Under the pieces are notes generated by a model. The model saw only the letters and a list, made by a program, of their open reading frames with translations, was not told where the DNA came from and did no database searches. DNA of 64,000 nt from Alcaligenaceae bacterium SAGV5 (lineage in GTDB: Bacteria; Pseudomonadota; Gammaproteobacteria; Burkholderiales; Burkholderiaceae_B): assembly GCA_009360345.1 (NCBI GenBank), contig SPDP01000002.1, positions 372,001 to 436,000 on the forward strand, written 5' to 3'. Every line of letters starts with the position of its first letter. Position 1 is the stretch's first letter. The translations under genes and the position numbers were made by a program. Below, piece after piece: positions 61,408 through 64,000 of this stretch.

Positions 61408-64000
61408 ATGAGTTTCCTCGACCGTATCGCCCAGCCGCTGGAACGTCTGCCCGGCATGAAGAAACGCGCCGTCCGCGTGGCCACCGCCGTCGTCCTGCTG
61501 CTGCTGGCCGCCGTGCTGCTGGCCCTCGTAGCCATGCTGGTGCTGCCGCTCCTGCCTGCGCGGTTCTGGCAGGTGCTGGCGCTGTGCCTGGTCGCCTTCG
61601 CCGTGCTGTGGTGGTTCGCCTCGGGCGCGAAGCGGTTCTCGCGGCGGGGGTTCGCGCGCAAGCGCATCGGCGACCTGGGCCCGGGCAACCCCGAGGACGA
61701 GAAGGTGGCGCTGGAGCGCATGCGCACCGCCATCGCGCAGGCGCGCCAGACCATCCAGCGCTCGCCCGAGATCGGCAGGGGCCGCGACCCGCTCTACCGC
61801 ATCCCCTGGATGCTGTTCGTGGGCGACGAGCAGGCGGGCGTGGACGGCCTGCTGCGCGCGGCCAACCGGGTCTCGCCCTTCCCGCCTCCCGATCCCCAGC
61901 CCGACGGTTACTGGCGATGGTGGTTCTTCAAATCCATGATCGCGATCGAGACGCCGCCCTCGGCGGTCTGCGACGCCTCGGCCCGCGTGCAGCGGGGGCT
62001 GTGGTACCAGGCGCTGATGCTGCTTTCCACCGAACGCGACAAGTTGCCGCTGAACGGCATCGTCGTCTGCATGGGCGCGCGCACGCTGCTGGCGGGCCCT
62101 GACGCGGTGCGGCCGGTGGCGATGCGGCTGCGGCGGCTGGTGGACGAGGCCCTGGAGCATCTGCAGGTCCAGCTTCCGGTGTACCTGGTGGTCACCGGAT
62201 TGGACCAGGTACCCGGCTACGGCGCCTTCGCCGCCGTCGTGCCGGAGCAGGCACTGGCGCAGGCGGTGGGGCACCGGCTCTCGGATACGGAGGAGATCAG
62301 CGCGGCGACCGGGAACCGGCTCGAAGAACTCTATGCCCCCATCGTGCGGCGCCTGCACGCACTGCGCATCACCGCGCTGCGCGGCCAGGCCACCCCGGCG
62401 GGGCGCCGGGCCATCTATGAATTCGTCGAGCACGTGCGGGCCCTGGAGCCCGGGCTGGAAACCCTGGTCGGCCTGATGCTGGAAGACAATCCTTTCCAGC
62501 GCACGCCCCGCTGGCGCGGCCTGTTCCTGACCGGTTCGCCGCCCGAGACCGCCGCCGGCAAGAGCGGCGCCGCGGGCGGTTTCCTGGACGACCTCTTCAC
62601 CCGCTTCCTGCCCGCCGACCAGCCCCTGGCCTCGCCCAGCTTCCGGGGCAATGCCGGCAAGATGGCGATCGCGGCGGTAGGCGTGGGCGCGATGCTCGGC
62701 CTGTCGGCCATGCTGAGCTACGGTTTCGTCAACGCCCGGCAGGACGACGGCAGGCTGCTGGCGCAGACACAGACGGCCTGCCGCGAACCCAGCGACGCGG
62801 TGGCGGCCGCGCGCATTGGCTGGCTGGCCCGCTGCGGCCGCACCATCGAGCAGTTGGAGGTGGCGCGCGCCGATACCGGCCTGGGATTCGGCCTGCGGCG
62901 GGCCGACGCCGACATCGAGCGGATGAAGGAACAGGTGCTGCGCGATTTCTCCAACCTGATCCTGGCCCCCTACGACCAGATCATCGAAACCGACCTCGCG
63001 CGCAACCAGGCGGGACTGGAGCACTTGCTGGCGGTCTCCCAGCGGCTGCGCATGCTGGACCACTGCCGCCGGCAGAGCGACGCGTGCCAACAGGAAGCGG
63101 CGACCAACCTGGCGTTCGACCAGGACGCGAGGCCGTTCAGCCCTTTTGTCTCGGGTGAGCAGGACGCGCGGGCCGATCGCGAACACGCCGCCGCCCTGCT
63201 CACCACCTACATGGGCTACCTGCGCTGGCAGCAATCGGCCACGCTGGACGCGGAAGCCCAGCGCCTGCGCACGCTCCTGGCCCGACTGCTGGCGGCCCAT
63301 ACGCCTCGTCCGGACGATGTCCGCGCCTGGGCCGACCAACGCCGCGATCCGATCGCGCTGACCGCCTTCTGGCTGCCGCCGGACCGGGTCGTGGGCGTGG
63401 AAGCGGCCGCCATGCCTTCGGTCTCGGCCGCGTTCACGCGCCAGACCTGGCAGGAGGTGCTGGCCCCCATGCTGCGCACCGCCGCCGACGCCGTCCCCGA
63501 GCGCAAGCCTGTCCTGGAAACGTTCCGAGCCCAGTACTTCAGCGAATACTTTCGCGCATGGGGGCGTTTCCAGGCCAGGTTCTTCGAGGGCACCAGGCTG
63601 TGGCGCCCCCAGCTCGACGCCATGGGCAAGCGCGCGGGCACGGCCGAGGATCCGTACCTGCTGCTGGCCGCCGTCACCGATCGCGACCTGCAAGGGCTGG
63701 ACCTTGCCTTGCCCCTGGGCACGCGCTGGACCCGGGCGTGGGCCCGCGCGAAGGGCGATTGGCTGGACGCCTGGCGGCCCTTGGGCGGATTCATGGTCGA
63801 CGCCGTGACAGGGATGTTCCGTGGCTGGTGGGGCGCCGAACCCATCCAGCCCCCCAGTTGGCTGCTGGCGGAGATCGACACCACCGAACGGGTGCTGCGT
63901 CCTCGGCGGCCGGACTACGCGCGCGCCTATCTCCGCCTGCGCGCCGACACCAGCGGCCAGGACGCCTATGACATCGCGGCCGAGCTGTTCCGCGCCAAGG
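61408..64000 (+). CDS. tssM: Type VI membrane protein TssM (IcmF), 3' end outside the window
   Basis: Open from ATG 61408 to the window edge, 864 residues seen. Two N-terminal membrane helices (about 27-47 and 52-67) and a third at about 419-438 frame the cytosolic domain. The region where TssM proteins normally have a Walker A reads IPWMLFVGDEQAGVDGLL (132-149), without any GKT/GKS; the GTPase-like part is shortened but keeps VYLVVTGLDQVPGY. The periplasmic part has the usual helical IcmF pattern up to the edge. Four bases after the tssL stop. Confidence 0.92.
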   Translation, partial: MSFLDRIAQPLERLPGMKKRAVRVATAVVLLLLAAVLLALVAMLVLPLLPARFWQVLALCLVAFAVLWWFASGAKRFSRRGFARKRIGDLGPGNPEDEKVALERMRTAIAQARQTIQRSPEIGRGRDPLYRIPWMLFVGDEQAGVDGLLRAANRVSPFPPPDPQPDGYWRWWFFKSMIAIETPPSAVCDASARVQRGLWYQALMLLSTERDKLPLNGIVVCMGARTLLAGPDAVRPVAMRLRRLVDEALEHLQVQLPVYLVVTGLDQVPGYGAFAAVVPEQALAQAVGHRLSDTEEISAATGNRLEELYAPIVRRLHALRITALRGQATPAGRRAIYEFVEHVRALEPGLETLVGLMLEDNPFQRTPRWRGLFLTGSPPETAAGKSGAAGGFLDDLFTRFLPADQPLASPSFRGNAGKMAIAAVGVGAMLGLSAMLSYGFVNARQDDGRLLAQTQTACREPSDAVAAARIGWLARCGRTIEQLEVARADTGLGFGLRRADADIERMKEQVLRDFSNLILAPYDQIIETDLARNQAGLEHLLAVSQRLRMLDHCRRQSDACQQEAATNLAFDQDARPFSPFVSGEQDARADREHAAALLTTYMGYLRWQQSATLDAEAQRLRTLLARLLAAHTPRPDDVRAWADQRRDPIALTAFWLPPDRVVGVEAAAMPSVSAAFTRQTWQEVLAPMLRTAADAVPERKPVLETFRAQYFSEYFRAWGRFQARFFEGTRLWRPQLDAMGKRAGTAEDPYLLLAAVTDRDLQGLDLALPLGTRWTRAWARAKGDWLDAWRPLGGFMVDAVTGMFRGWWGAEPIQPPSWLLAEIDTTERVLRPRRPDYARAYLRLRADTSGQDAYDIAAELFRAK

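Noticed and set aside
1..64000. CRISPR arrays, tRNA or rRNA genes, phage attachment sites
   Set aside because: No regularly spaced repeats, no CCA-ended cloverleaf-like intergenic segment and no rRNA-like stretch seen in any gap.

Overview
The window is a high-GC beta-proteobacterial chromosome segment, most likely Alcaligenaceae (Bordetella/Achromobacter type). The reasons are four Bug-type (TctC) solute receptors, the waaA-waaC pair, a wlb/wbp-like diacetamido-uronic acid pathway and a type VI secretion block. I assigned genus from gene content only. I saw no rRNA or tRNA gene and no CRISPR array.

Region 1 (1-11250) is an aromatic or carboxylic acid catabolism island. Two divergent operons share the intergenic region 1977-2252. 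The minus operon is Bug receptor, amidohydrolase, start of a LigJ/GalB-like hydratase. The plus operon is Bug receptor, LigK/RraA-like aldolase, then two 4,5-dihydroxyphthalate decarboxylase-like genes around a second amidohydrolase. A third minus operon (Bug receptor, alpha/beta hydrolase, cupin) is divergent from the first of two tandem LysR regulators. The enzyme set resembles the lower protocatechuate/gallate 4,5-cleavage route, but no ring-cleavage enzyme is present in the window.

Region 2 (11255-20455) holds waaA-waaC (LPS inner core, minus strand), a GntR regulator with a TauD-like dioxygenase, Bug receptor and FAH hydrolase operon controlled by likely TTGTC/GACAA palindromes, and pgi plus phosphomannomutase/phosphoglucomutase (minus), which supply hexose phosphates.

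Region 3 (20832-50254) is the surface polysaccharide locus. It has two WecA/MraY-type initiating transferases and a GlmM. A visibly AT-richer plus-strand run follows: UDP-HexNAc 6-dehydrogenase, C4-epimerase, 3-dehydrogenase, GlpD-like flavoprotein, N-acetyltransferase, aminotransferase, 2-epimerase, FemAB-like transferase, deacetylase-like protein, glycosyltransferase, Wzx and an O-acetyltransferase. It converges on a minus-strand export and polymerisation operon (Wzi, Wzb, Wza, Wzc, Wzy-like, glycosyltransferase). Between the two lies a secreted beta-helix gene, flanked on both sides by decayed copies of the same two-ORF, IS3-like insertion sequence. Together these genes would make and export a polymer containing 2,3-diacetamido-uronic acid through the Wzx/Wzy pathway.

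Region 4 (50604-55995) is galU, lptG, apaH and the dTDP-rhamnose genes rmlC-rmlD-rmlB in tight, mostly overlapping order; rmlA is absent. Region 5 (56054-64000) has a nitroreductase, an orphan NarL-type response regulator, a TraB/GumN protein and the type VI genes tssK, tssL and the start of tssM. The TssL has an unusual periplasmic part and the TssM lacks a recognisable P-loop.

The strongest unexpected observation is the pair of direct-orientation IS relics bracketing the beta-helix gene. They were found by reading three broken frames; no intact ORF shows them.
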